Shown: piece after piece, positions 36,660 through 49,303 of the stretch | How positions within the stretch are numbered: position 1 is the first letter of the stretch | How the letters are laid out: each line of letters opens with the position of its first letter | Source: Manihot esculenta | Taxonomy: Eukaryota > Streptophyta > Magnoliopsida > Malpighiales > Euphorbiaceae | Length of the DNA: 64,000 nt | NCBI RefSeq assembly: GCF_001659605.2 | Contig: NC_035174.2 | Span: 5,892,389 to 5,956,388, forward strand | Direction of reading: 5' to 3' | The notes under the pieces: model-generated | Databases searched by the model: none | Seen by the model: only the letters and a program-made list of their open reading frames with translations | What the model was told of the DNA's origin: nothing | Translations under genes and position numbers: made by a program

Positions 36660-37218
36660 TTTGTCGTCATTCCTTGACAATTTTTGTTCATTTTTTTGTG
36701 AATACCAATGGATGGAGAAACAATTTTTGCCATTACTACTGGCTGACTTAACCGGCGTGAAGAAGAATAAAATAAAAGAGAGGACAAGACTAGACGAAAT
36801 ATGCTAAAGATCGAGAAGAACCTGTAAAATATTGTTGAGATGAGATAGGAGATTAGATTTGATGGTTTAGGGAGGATAAATCTCGTTGATTTTATAGATT
36901 TTGTTGTCTAATTACTAATTAAAGATCCATTGAGGGTGTGCATAATAAAGAATGAGAATCAAAATTAAATCTTTTAAAATATTATGTGAGAATTAAATCT
37001 ATATCGATTGGCTGCCTTAAGACATCTTTAAAAAGGACTGCCACTTGTAATGGAATTCATTCTAAATTATATTGGCTCATTGTGAATTTAAGAAAATTAT
37101 CAATAAAATAAATGATTTTCTTTCATTTTTCTTTTCAAAGATGTTGATTAACGATGAGGAGAAAACAGAAGCCCAGCAACTTTTTAAAATTCTAAACACT
37201 AGAGCCAATAATTCTCCT
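36660..37218. other. 3' flank of the response regulator
   Basis: AT-rich 3' UTR and spacer. A short open frame at 37072-37260 has no family resemblance. Confidence 0.5.
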
Positions 37219-38863
37219 GTTATCGGGCTGTTTTACCGATTTAGGTGCGGAAGGTTTTAAATTTATAAATTAGGGGTTTGATAAAAAATATTTGTGAATT
37301 TATGGTTGAGAGTTTTTAAATTTATAAATTAGGAGTTTGAAAAAAAATACTTGTGAATTTAGAGTTAAAATATCAGATGATAGTTAAAAAATATATTTGA
37401 CGTCTGTTTAATCGGTGCCCAGGACATATTCCATGGTGCGCAATGATTTAATTTTTTTATTTTTGTTAATTATTAATATATTATAATAAAATATTTATAT
37501 TATATTAATTTAAAAATATTATTTATATTATATTTTTTATAATAATAAATATTTTTTATAATTTTAATATAATAATATTTAATAGATTTTATTATTAATA
37601 TTTAAAAAAAAATTACTAATATTATATAATTTTAAAATTATAAAATTGATATTATGTTTCGATTAGATATATAAAAATAATTTAATTATATCGTATATAT
37701 TTATCTAGTGATAAAATTTTTTATTAATTTAATAAATTAATACAGTAATTCTGCAATTAAATAATATCAGTATTTGTTTGTACACATTGAATGTTATTAT
37801 ATAACTTTATAAAATATTAAAATTAATTATAAATAATTGTTATATTTTATAAAAATATTTTTAATATATAAGAATATTATAAAAATTAATAGTAAAGCAA
37901 CTGCACTAAAAAATATTTAGAATTATAATATTATTTTGTTATTAAAACTATACAAGATTTTCACTGAATTAATTACTTAATTTAATTATTTTTCCTTTTT
38001 AATAAATTATAATCGATTCATATAAAATATTTAAAATTATTATATTATCTTACTATTACATGTTATATGAAATCATTGAGTTGTTTATAACTTATTAAAA
38101 AGAAATAAATTAATTAATTAATCTAATCACAGAATAAATTAATAAAATCTATTATTTTTGATAAATTATAAACAATTAGGTAATTGTATACAACATTTAA
38201 TCACAATATAATTTTATTCAATAATTTTAAATGGTAGTTTAATAAAAATAAATTTAATTTTTATAATTTTAAATATTTATATTAATTAATTTATTTATTT
38301 TTTATTAATTATTTAAATCACATCATAATTATATTTTATAATTCTAAATAGCAATTCAATAAAAATAAATTTAATTTTTATAATTTTAAATATTCATATT
38401 TATTTATTTATTTATTATTAATTATTTAAATCACAACATAATTTAATTTTAAATATTCATATTAATTAATCAACTTATTTATCTATTTTTTTATTAATTA
38501 TTTAATTTAATACTCTTATACATATATTAATAATAATAAATAAATTTATAACTAATATTATTTAATTATAATATTATTATAATAATATATTATATTAATA
38601 TAATATAAATATTTTATTACAATATATTAATAATTAAAAAAATAAAAAAAATTAAATTATTGCCTAACGCCACTTTAAGTGGGGCCAAACTAAAAATTTT
38701 TTTTAACACTAGGCACTCTGGCGTCAATTAAACAGACGTCAAACACATTTTTGAACTGTCATCCGGCACTCTAACCCCAAATTCATAAATATCTTTCTCC
38801 CGACCTCTAATTTATAAATTAAAAACCTTCCATCCCTAAATTGATAAAAAACCCCTAATTACC
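37219..38863. mobile_element. AT-rich long inverted-repeat (foldback) element
   Basis: The outer about 250 bp on each side are imperfect inverted copies. The shared words are AAATTTATAAATTAG, TTTGACGTCTGTTTAAT and TTAATTATTAATATAT. Between them lies about 1.1 kb of extremely AT-rich DNA with many small palindromes. The left arm holds a tandem copy of about 60 bp (37255-37380). No coding capacity and no clear target duplication are visible, so its class stays open (a MULE-type foldback is possible). Confidence 0.65.
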
Positions 38864-39767
38864 AGTAGAATATTGAGTGCAACCGGCTCAAGTGTGAAGG
38901 AGACCAAATAAGATAATTTACAGATTCTATCCATGTTCCATGTCCATCTCTAGAAGAGTAGAACCAAAACACCAAGGGTCCATTATCTTGAGCTATGAGG
39001 GAGGTCTACTCAATAAAACAACAGGCAGCTTGGTAGGCTGAGCGATGAGTAATATTGACCTACTTCAATATCTAATGAGTTGTCAAATTTTGATCTCTAG
39101 TTATGGCATGCCAACATCAACTCCCACAACTAACATAATTGATTGTGATTTAAGGGCAGTAGGAGAGTGGTTATGTTGGGTGTGATTTAGTCAGAGGAGG
39201 GTCACCCATGTTCTGCTGCACAACAGTTTCCTCAACAACGAGAACAACAAAACAAGACATTGTGAATAATTTGATTAAAGCTTTGTTGTCTGTTCCCGAA
39301 CCATTGTCACCACACGGCAACCTGCAAGTGAGGCCATGGATTATTATAATCTTACAATGTTGCCAAGGAGCTCCAACAGGCAAACTTCAACTGTCAGGAG
39401 AAAAAGTCCACATTATACATTGTAAAGAATAAACATTGGAACATAAGGAAATCATCGTGGATTACAATGGGATTGAGGCAGGACGGCTAAACTATCAAAA
39501 TCCACCATCTTCCGATCCATTTGCCGAAAATGTATAGCATTTGCTGTTTCATAACAAGGGTAGTTGTGCAATTTCGTGATTAAATTCGAAAGTAAAAAGC
39601 TCAGAATGAATAAAATAAACCTACCAGCAACAACCGACTGCATTGAAACTGTCAGCAAACACAAACAATGACATGAAATTTGAACATGGTATGGTTATAA
39701 CAACAAAGAAAACTATAACAAAAGAGTTCCCTTCACTTCCCTTTTTGCTGCAGTTAGTATTGGCAAG
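38864..39767. other. Upstream region of the formin gene
   Basis: Mixed-composition spacer. It should hold the formin promoter and leader; I see no other gene. Short open frames at 39171-39664 lack family resemblance. Confidence 0.5.
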
Positions 39768-42180
39768 ATGATTCAGCCATGGCCATGCCGATCTCTTCTC
39801 TTGTCGCTGTTCTTTTTCTCCTCTGTTCTATCCCTTTCTTCTGTCAAGCAATACCCATCACAGAACTCTGCAATTTCTACTGAAACGCTCTCTTCCATTC
39901 AAAATCTTGCGACGCCAGTGCCTCCACCGCCACCACCACCACTTCCTCCATCGCCATCGAATCGAAAATTTGTGATAGCTGTAGTTGCCACAGCTACAAT
40001 CACTCTTATCATTGCAGCTATCATATTCTTTTTCTGCTGTAAGTACTGTAGATGCCAGCAGAAAAATAAAATTGACACAAGATTCCAACGAGATGACATT
40101 GTGACTTCTGAAGACTTCAGAGAATTTGGTAAAAAAGTGAAGGGATTGGTTGTTGATGAAAATGGAAGAGAGGTTGTTTATGTCAAAGATGCAGGACACA
40201 GAAAACTTAAATCTAAGTTCTCAAAGATTTTGTTCAATCCTAGCTATGAAGAAGAAGAAGAAGAAGAAATGAGGGGAGATGCGACAGTAAAGAGAACAAG
40301 AAAATATAAGCCTCCAGAAGTGAAAGATAGTCATGGGAAGGACGAGATAGAATCAGTTCCACCAAAGCCACCATCTCCGGCAATAGTTCCTTCTATTATA
40401 AGTTCAGCACTACCATCACCACTAGCAGCAGTACTGCCGCCGCCGCCGCCGCCGCCACCCCCACCTCCTCCTCTTCCACAACCCCCACCCCCACCCCCAC
40501 CTCCTCCTCTACTACCACCACCAATAAAGAAACATTCAATACCACCACCTCCCCCACCTAGGGTTGTTGGTTTGGTTTCATCACTGAGACCGCCACCGGC
40601 ACCAAGAGGGACTCTAAACAACAAAAATGCAGCACAGGCTTCCACAAAAGGATGCTCAAAAGCGACTAGCACTGACCAAATGAAGCTAAAGCCATTACAC
40701 TGGGATAAAGTTGTAGCTAATGCTGATCATTCAATGGTTTGGAATGAGATCATCGATGGCTCTCTCAGGTATTCTGATTTTAAAGTTTAATCCATTTGAA
40801 TGTTTTCCTTGACAATTTTTCACGCCCAAAAACATTTCCCTTGGTAGGCATTCCTTAGTGCATAGTTGTTCCTTTTTTTGTTTCTTTGTCAGATTTGATG
40901 ATGAGCAAATAGAAACTCTTTTTGGATACACAACTTCCAACCGCCAAACCCCTAGAGAAAATGAGGTCTCATCGAAGATAAGCAGTTCAAGCCCTGCCCC
41001 CACAGCTCAAATTTTCATCCTTGAGCCCCGGAAGTCCCAGAACAAGGCAATTGTACTCAAATCATTAGCAATTTCTCGCAAAGAAATCCTAGATGCGCTT
41101 CTGGAGGGCCATGGTCTTACCACTGATATCCTTGAAAAGCTTGCCAGAATTGCTCCAACCCACGAAGAAGAACTCAAAATCCTCCAGTTCAGAGGCAACC
41201 CGACTAAACTTGCAGATGCTGAATCATTCCTTTACTATATCCTGGAAGCTGTCCCCTCAGCATTCCTCAGGATCAACTCAATGCTATTCAGGTCAAATTA
41301 TGATGCAGAGATTCTTCATCTCAAGGAATCCTTACAAACGCTTGAATTGGGATGCAAGGCCCTTCGAACTCGAGGCCTCTTCTTAAAACTTCTTGAAGCC
41401 ATTCTCAAGGCTGGCAATAGGATGAATGCTGGGACAGCCAGAGGGAATGCTCAAGGTTTCAACCTTACTGCTCTTAGAAAGCTGTCTGATATTAAAAGCA
41501 CCGATGGGAAGACTACTTTGCTTCATTTTGTGGTGGAACAAGTAGTTCGATCAGAAGGTAAACGACAAGTGCTCAATCGAAACAGAAGCGATTTAGACAC
41601 AGATACCAGGGCGGCAGCAGCAGAAAGAGAGAAAGAGTGTGTGCTGCTAGGATTACAAGCAATGGAGGAGCTGAGAATTGAATTCTCCAATGTAAAGAAA
41701 GCTGCCACCATAGAATATAATAGTTTTATCAACACATGTTCCTCTCTTACATCTCGTGTCACAGAAATTAGGCTGCTGATTACACGCTGCAGCAATGGTG
41801 AGGATGGTGGTTTTGTGAAAGAAATGAAAGGATTTTTAGAGGATTGCGAAGAGGAGCTTCAGGTGGTGACAGAGGAACAAACAAGAATTTTGGAGCTTGT
41901 GAAGAGAACAACAGAGTACTACCAAGCAGGAGATTCCAAGCACGACAGAATAGACCTTCAACTATTTGTCATAGTGAAAGATTTTCTTGACATGGTTGAT
42001 CAAGTCTGTGTGGACATTTCTCAAAAGACACAGAAGAAGAATTTGGCAGCAAATTCTGGTTCAGCATCACCACCACTACTACCAGTGAGGACTCCTCTGA
42101 AATTCCCAGACTTCCGTTTGCATTTAATATCAGATTCATCAAGGTCTCCATCTTCTAGTGAATCAGATGATGATTTCTGA
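39768..42180 (+). CDS. Class I formin (actin nucleator)
   Basis: Plant class I formins are membrane-anchored proteins that nucleate and elongate actin filaments. Two exons, 39768-40768 and 40893-42180, give 762 aa. The donor is CTCTCAG|GTATTC and the acceptor is TTTGTCAG. Domain order: signal peptide at about residues 1-25, a short extracellular Pro-rich stretch (49-63), a transmembrane helix (67-90), a Cys-rich juxtamembrane stretch (CCKYCRC), a basic/acidic linker with a Glu run, a proline-rich FH1 (about 197-280, several runs of 8-12 prolines) for profilin binding, and FH2 from about 303 (MKLKPLHWDKV) to about 710. The FH2 hallmark GNRMNAGTARGNAQGFNL is at 508-525. The tail is Ser-rich and acidic (SSSESDDDF). 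No break is seen. It resembles FH8/FH11-type genes, but I cannot fix the ortholog. Confidence 0.95.
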
Positions 42181-43460
42181 AGACAAAGGGATAAGGCTGT
42201 CTGGAAATTTGAATTAGCATAGAAAATAAATTGCTGGTTTTGACTTCATGGAAATGGAAATATAGAAGTTATGATCTTAGTAGCTCAAAGACAAGATGTA
42301 GTAAGCTGTTCTTAATTCAATAAAGAATTCTATATAAATATCCTTGATTTTTCAGAAGAAACATAGTAAAAATTAGCTTCATACTACACAAAAAGACCAA
42401 TTAATTCAGTTAAACTGTGACTCTTTAGTAGTAATCATTTAATTTTACCAACAGAAATGCTTCATGTTAGTTGTAAATAGAAATACTTCATTCATCTATA
42501 AAGGGTAAGTTAGTTTTTTCTTTTTTTCTTTTTTGAAATGGAGTTTGTTTTTTCTTGTCATTCCTCTCAAATGATAAATTACTTTTCTCATTATTTAGCT
42601 TTTCTAATATAAATTTTTTATAGAGAAAGGAGACATTAACAAAAATTACACCATATTTTTTCAATAAAATAATTTATTTTTTATTATTTAATTTTAATTT
42701 AAAAATAAAATATATTAATAAATTTATAAATAAAGGTGTTCAAAAAATTCACAAAAAATAAAAAATGACTTTTTTTTGAAAATAGAAAAAGGAACTCATT
42801 TTTATTAAATTAATTTTATTTTTTTTACTAATAAATATTTTCTGGTAAAAGCTATTTAGAAATCTACTCATCAAATATTTTTAATTTAATATTTGAAATC
42901 ATAATTTTAAATGCTAACTATCTTTTATAAAAAAAGAAAATCTAACAAATATTAAAAGCTCAACCGACATAACTAAGGCTCCATACGGGTTTATGATTAA
43001 AATGTCAAAATCAATTTAAATATTTTTTAAAAAAATACATAACATCAAAACAATAATTTTAAAAGTATATATTTTACCAGTTAAAAAAAAAGTATATATT
43101 TTACTATTTTAAAATTCTTAAGATTAAAATATATCAATTAAAATAAATAAATTCTCATATGAATTGAAACACTAATATCTGGTAGCCGTACCTAAGGCCT
43201 GCTTCAACGCTACCTCAAACAATTCAAAGAATCTTAAACTTGTTTATTGGTGGGTAAGAAACTCCTTTTTCCAAAGCTCGAAGGCTTCCCAGAACCTACG
43301 GGCTTGACCAATCGAGTCAATGGCAACCACGCTCGTCATCTGTACCTTTATCCAGCCCCTTCAATCTACCTCTCAAAGTAGAAGAAGCTGCAGCAGTATA
43401 GAAGAAGGAAGCCAAGTTTCTTGCATCTGAAGCTGCAGATTCTAACAAGAACAAGAAGAG
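42181..43460. other. Spacer between formin and EDS1
   Basis: AT-rich from 42480 to 43180 with no gene. The last about 260 bp are less AT-rich and should hold the EDS1 promoter and leader. Confidence 0.5.
43304..43320. promoter_or_regulatory. Inverted W-box pair upstream of EDS1
   Basis: TTGACC on the plus strand (43304-43309) and TTGACT on the minus strand (43320-43315) are 5 bp apart, about 150 bp upstream of the EDS1 ATG. W-boxes (TTGAC[CT]) are bound by WRKY factors, known regulators of plant immune genes. Function here is inferred. Confidence 0.45.
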
Positions 43461-45569
43461 ATGGCTAGTGTTAGTCTTGTAGAGAGCCTCGGGATCAGAG
43501 AAGAGGTAATCAAGAAAGTATGCTCAATAAGCATGAAGACCCACAAATACGCAGGGAAGCATTTATATGTTTCTGAAAAGATTCGCAACTCACATGAACT
43601 TGTTTTTAGCTTCCCTGGATCATGGTCTGCAAGTGATTTGCTCATCAGAAGTCCCTTTGGAGAAGTGGAGGTGGATCTTGCGCTGTTCCCTTGCCTCCAA
43701 TATATAGGTCTCAAACAAACTGCAACTGTTAATGAAGCTTTTCTGAACAGATTCAAGGCTGTTCTCGCTAATGCACACTTCAAGAAGGAGGTATGCGAGT
43801 TCATTATTCATTCAATCATTTCAATTTAATTTCCTCGCTGTTTCGTGTAAATATTGTGGAAGAAACGGTCTGAAATTGGAAATTTTGTATGAGAACACTT
43901 AGAAAACATTGAAAAACGGTGATTGCATAATCAAGTTGATTTCGGTGTGATTTGGGTTTTCGATTTTTATCAGGTGGGAGCAGCTGTGGCAGATGGGAAG
44001 CAAGTTGTGTTTACTGGGCATTCTCTTGGGGGGCCAATTGCTGTGCTCGCAAGTATCTGGTTCTTGGAAGAGTACGTGAGACGGGAACCCAAGAAAATGA
44101 CACCTCTATGTGTGACTTTTGGATCTCCTCTTGTTGGAGATCGCCTTATGGGCCATGCGCTTAGGCGTGAAAACTGGTCTCGCTACTTCATAAATTTTGT
44201 CATGAGATATGACATTGTCCCAAGGATGTCACTCACCCCTCTCTCATCTGTGGAGCAGCAACTGCAGCGAGCTCTTAATTTCTTGAACCCAAAATCCACA
44301 TTGCAAGAAAATGCTGTTGAAGCCCCGGGTTTCTTTGTAACTGTGATGAGTAATGCATTATCTGTTGTGAGCCATGCTGCCAGTAAGATGATGATGGGGA
44401 GTACAAATCTCTTGATGGAGACTTTATCAAACTTTGTTGAGCTGAGTCCTTATAGACCTCTAGGTACCTATGTCTTCTGCACAGGAGATGGGAAACTTGT
44501 GGTCATAAGGAACCCAGATGCTATTCTGCAGCTACTGTTTTATACCTCTCAGTTGAACTCTGAAGAAGATCTTCCAGCAGTTGCCCACAGAAGCCTAAAA
44601 GATCATTTGAGCTACAAAGATGAACTGCAAGAATGCTTACAAATGCAAAGTGTAATCTTTTTAGATGATCATCATCTTGAAGCACTTCCATTATCAGATG
44701 ATGTAATAGGGGAGAGTAACATGGCATTGAATGACCTAGGCCTGGTACGTTTACCTTCTTGCACTTGCTGCTGAATTCACTATTCAATTTTTTGCACATT
44801 TATCTAATTTACAATTATTTTAGTTGATGAATTGCTAGTGTTAGAATGCTAAAAAATTGAACAAATATAGCAGATGCTTGATGTGTTGTGTTTGGAATTC
44901 CAGAGCGCTAGAGCTAGATTGTGTCTCCGAGCTGCAGGAGAGTTGGAGAAGCAGAAAAGGAATAACCAGAAAACAATGGATGAAAAAATGGAAAATATAG
45001 AGAAAGGACTAGAAAAACTACGAGATTACAAAAATAAATGTCAACTTAAAGTGGGCTACTATGATGCCTTCAAGATTTCAGAAAACAAGGAAGATTTTGA
45101 TGCTAATGTGAAGAGGCTGGAGCTGGCAGGTATATGGGATGAGATAATCGAAATGCTGAAACGAAATGAACTTCCGGATGAATTTGAGAGGCGGGAGGAA
45201 TGGGTTGAGATGGGAACCAGGTACCGCCGCATTGTTGAGCCCCTAGATGTTGCCAATTACTATAGACACCTGAAGAATGAAGATACAGGTCCTTATATGG
45301 AAAGGGGCAGACCTAAGCGGTATAAATGCACCCAGAGATGGCGAGAGCATGCTGAGAATATGTCAACTGAATCCTTGGAATCATGTTTTTGGGCTGAGGT
45401 AGAGGACCTCTGCTTTAAATCTGGAAATCCAAGCGTCAGAGACAGAGTTTTGCAGCTGAAAAGAAGAGTTGAAGAATGGATAAAAAATGGGGTTCTAGAT
45501 GATGATGTGTTCTTGATGGGTTCCACCTTTGACAAATTGTTGAAAGAGCACTCTTTAACAAATTCATAG
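43461..45569 (+). CDS. EDS1: EDS1, lipase-like immune regulator
   Basis: EDS1 pairs with PAD4 or SAG101 and relays signals from TIR-type NLR receptors to helper NLRs. It acts in cytoplasm and nucleus. Three exons join in frame to 588 aa: 43461-43790, 43974-44744 and 44904-45569. All introns have GT/AG ends. The N-terminal alpha/beta-hydrolase part carries the lipase elbow GHSLGG (S127) and the acid D190 (RYDIVPR). In the family this triad is present but not needed for immunity. The C-terminal EP domain (about 370-588) is all helical and charged, with the conserved WAEVEDL block and RLELAGIWDEIIEML. Length is close to the usual 590-630 residues. The start is the first ATG in frame, at a short MASVSLVESLG N-terminus. 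No defect is seen. Confidence 0.95.
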
Positions 45570-47981
45570 CATACGTAATATTTCAGGGATCATGGAGCTG
45601 ATTATCAAGATACAATAATTATTAATATGTTTAGGCCTTTCCCCGTAAGAACTTCTGCTGTACTGTATGTGCTCGGTTCCTGATCTAATGCAACGCATTA
45701 TAATATCGATTTGGTGGAAAGCCGTAACAACCTTCTACTTGAACCTTTTTGCTATGCTATTAACCATTTGATTCTGCAGCAGACTAATTTCACTATAGAG
45801 GAGGGGCAAATTGACCCAAAATGGTCCTTCACTCTCAATATGCCTTACTATTATTTTGCTTGTATCGCGTCGAGCAGAAGTCAGTTCAAAGCAATTTCAA
45901 TCCGACAGTATCGAAAAGCACAGATCCTTGTTCTGGTGAGGACTATAAACGGATTTGTTCTTCGGAAACTGTCAACACAGTTGCATGTATCTAACGCCAT
46001 AAGCCGCATGATCAGCTCACCGTAGTAGGTAGAGATCTCCCTTAGCTTGTAAATTAAAAGCTACAAACAATTACTACTGGTAAAGATGACCATTATCACA
46101 AGGCATATTATCAACTCTGCATGACTCTAGTAAAATTGAAACTTGCCGTTTCCTCTCCAAGGAAACTCCCTAGTCCAACTGATGCAACAATGCGCTCAAC
46201 ATCTTTTGAAGATACTATTACACAATTATTGCTCCATCCCTAACTTCACTTGATCAACTGCCAGAGTGGCTTTATCAAAAAAGTAAAAGAAAAAAACTGC
46301 CAGAGTGGCAGTTAATAAATTCGGTGCCAATGCTATTCCATCAAACTCAAATTAAGTTGTCATCAACCACACATGCCCACCAGAAGTGTAACACAACAAA
46401 GGAAATAATCGCAATATTTAACTAACAAATCCTCGAAAACAACAAATGCTCACCATCCTTATTTGAAATATGAAAGTTTGCACCATTAGAGCATGTGACT
46501 TAGCAGTGCAAATGCAAGGTTACAGACGTAAGACTACCATTTCACAAAGAGCATTTTGGTCCCATGCGCAACAGGAAGTTGAGATAAAAGCTCATGTACT
46601 CATGCTGTTGAAACTATGTTCTATTAAAGATGTAATAATGTTTGTCAGTTTGTTAACTTCATGCAATCAATCAGTCCGCTCATTCATATTTAGGAGGAAA
46701 CAACCAGGAAAAAAAGGTCTTACCACAAGAATGGGACTACAAAAAAGAAAAGAAAAAATAAATAAAATTGCCTTTAAATATAACTTGTTTACCACAACTT
46801 TCTCAGAGCAAAGGTAGAAACCAACAAATTACCGCAATAACGATACAGAACAGTAATAGAATAATTAATTAATGGTGTAAAATGAATAACGATCTCAATC
46901 ATTTGGAAGGATTATCAAATGGAAGGATTTTGGGAAGCGAACATGTAAAATACCCCTTTATAGGAGAACCATTAGTTCAAATTGTAATGAAGACCAAGTA
47001 TTTCAAGTGTACTTGAAATAGCACTTCTTGCAGAGTATTCAAGTTCATCGCCATCCATGAATTTAACCAACATGATGAAAACCCACATGATTGATAATAC
47101 AAAAGTACGTATTATTTCAGACATCTTGTCTTTCTTCATCTGAATATACCCCTTAACTAGATGTCTAAGTTGAAGCATCAAAAATATCTAATGATATAAA
47201 ATACACAGAAAAAATGCCTGAAGATGAATGCATACGAAAGACATTAAATATGACTTTCAGCCTTTGCAGACACATTTTCTCTCCTCCATGCACAGTGGCC
47301 AAACAAACGTCAAACTTACAGGGGATACTTTAAATGACCAATAAAATGCAACATCAAGAAATGAAGTTCAGACTTGTCAAATCAGTGCCCCAAGATAAAT
47401 ACCCCAACAAAGACTTTAAGCACAGAGATTCCCCTTTTCACTTATGAAAGGCATCATACACCACTAGCAGAGTTATGGCGTCAAACAACATAAACGTTTT
47501 CAGGTATCAATATTCAAAGAGTTCAAGACATGCACTGTGATAAAAGCAATTAACTAGAGATCAACATATCCATAAACCTTTTAAGATAATGCATATCCTC
47601 TAAAAATCAATCACCGAAGAACATGGTCAAATCAATTGAAAATAACAAGGATAAGTAATCTAATAAAGCATTAAAACAAAATAGAAAAAAATATATTCTA
47701 ATTTTTTTTATTTTTTATTTTATCATGTATTTCTATACCGCCTTGTCTATTCACAGACCAAAACACGAGTTCCCTACATTAACATATGCACCAAACAGAT
47801 AAGAACAAAGCTCATAGGAGAAGCAGACCAAATCCGGGTGCCAAAAGACACAAACCAGCTATACCCCGACAACTAGAAGATCTACCGAACTGAATCTAAG
47901 ACTAAAACAAAACACGAAAGACAAGCCAAAGGAGAGAGATAGACCAACATATATATTTCAGCAAGCCAGAGACTCATCGTC
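45570..47981. other. Spacer between EDS1 and the RING gene
   Basis: About 2.4 kb of AT-rich DNA. Short open frames (for example 45711-46025 and 46470-46817 on plus) have no recognisable family. The 3' UTRs of EDS1 and of the converging RING gene should lie at the edges. I see no repeats or RNA genes. Confidence 0.5.
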
Positions 47982-49303
47982 CTAGGTCCTAGCAACCATG
48001 CTATAAGAACGAGACAGCCAGAATGTCAGGCTACCTCCATTCACGCTCAGCTCTGCCTCCTCAGCATTGCCCTCATAGTTCTTCCTACAACCTGGACAGC
48101 GTCCATCCTCCACGTGTAATATTCTATTGTAACAGAAGAGGCAAAGCCGATATCCGCACATGCAGGGTAAGAAACTCGTATCTGTAACATCCAATTCCTC
48201 GCAACATATGGGACAGGAAGAAGGCACGTTAACAACTTTTGAGAAGTGCCACGGAAGTCCACCCTGTCCACGATGCCCCTCTGCACTCGGAAAGCTCCGC
48301 TGCTTCGACAAATTAGGAAGACTCTGTGGTCGAAATGCATCATCCGGCCTCCACGCCCGGCTATGCCCAGAAGACAGTCTAGGTGATGCCGTTCTTGGCC
48401 CCTCTTGCTTCAAATCCTCACGACTGTAACCCAAATTATTTGAATTAGAATCTGATCGAACACCTGGATCAATTTGTGGGGAGGACTCCGTTACCAGTCG
48501 CGGACACGAATTGTCATTTTGATTTTCTTGCTTGTTATCATCATTTGCAGCTAGAGCATCAGCCATAGCCTCCCAATCGTCCAAGCAATCATCATCAGCT
48601 TCCTCTTCTTCCTCCTCCGTAATGCTGCCAGAGCAACAGCCACCACTGCTGCTACTGCTGCTGCTGCTGGAGGAGCCCGTGAAATTGGTGCCAGCATTGG
48701 TGCCGCTAAGAACCCGGCTGCCCGGGGGACTGTGCGAACGGGAATCTGAATCGAAATCGTGATAGATCGTACCGTTTTCCTTCTCATCTTCATCTCTTCT
48801 TCCTCTTCGATTCGTCTCTAAATTCTCTATGGCATTCCTCTTCTCGTTGTCAAACAGGGATACTTGCTGGCCGTTCGTTTCCTGCTTGCTTACTTTGTTC
48901 TTAACTGCAACTGATTGAATCCCACCACAATCATATAAATCAGTATGTAAATCCATAGGAACATGGAAAAACAACAAGACATAAAAATTAACAAACATTC
49001 ATTAAAATGACAGAAAAATAAAGAGATCAAACCTTGAGAAAGCCATTGCTCGCGACGCGCATCAAGCTTGCACTGCTTCAGTTTGGCAGAACGGTTCGCC
49101 TAAAATCCGAAAAGGAATTGAAAAATCATCAATCAACAAAGACCAATGAGAAAAAAATACATTCTGTACGAAAATTGCAAAGATAAATTAAAAAATAAAA
49201 ACCCCAATTGAAGAGGATATAAATTAGATTGACGGACCTTTTTCTTCTTGGCGAAATCCTTAGGAGCATATGGAATGGAAGCGTTGATCGAATCGGAAAC
49301 CAT
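47982..49303 (-). CDS. CNOT4-type RING finger protein
   Basis: Likely an E3 ubiquitin ligase-type protein of 353 aa. Three minus-strand exons join in frame: 49303-49238 (MVSDSINASIPYAPKDFAKK and two more), 49099-49033 and 48910-47982. The donors are AAAAAG|GTCCG and CTCAAG|GTTTG; the acceptors are ATTTTAG and AATCAG. The first two exons encode a short conserved-looking basic N-terminus. Then follows a long disordered part with a Ser run (about ten), a Glu run and an acidic DDDCLDDWEAMADAL block. The RING is near the C-terminus, residues about 277-319: CPICCEELDVTDTSFLPCMC, then CLFCYNR and CPGCR. All eight ligands are cysteine (C4C4), as in NOT4/CNOT4. Unlike true CNOT4, the RING is C-terminal and no RRM follows, so it is a plant CNOT4-like RING protein, not the CCR4-NOT subunit itself. 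Confidence 0.9.

Noticed and set aside
40331..40672. Glycine-rich minus-strand frame
   Set aside because: Antisense shadow of the proline-rich FH1 coding DNA of the formin.
45711..46025. 104-codon plus-strand frame after EDS1
   Set aside because: No family resemblance, no visible gene structure, and composition like the spacer.
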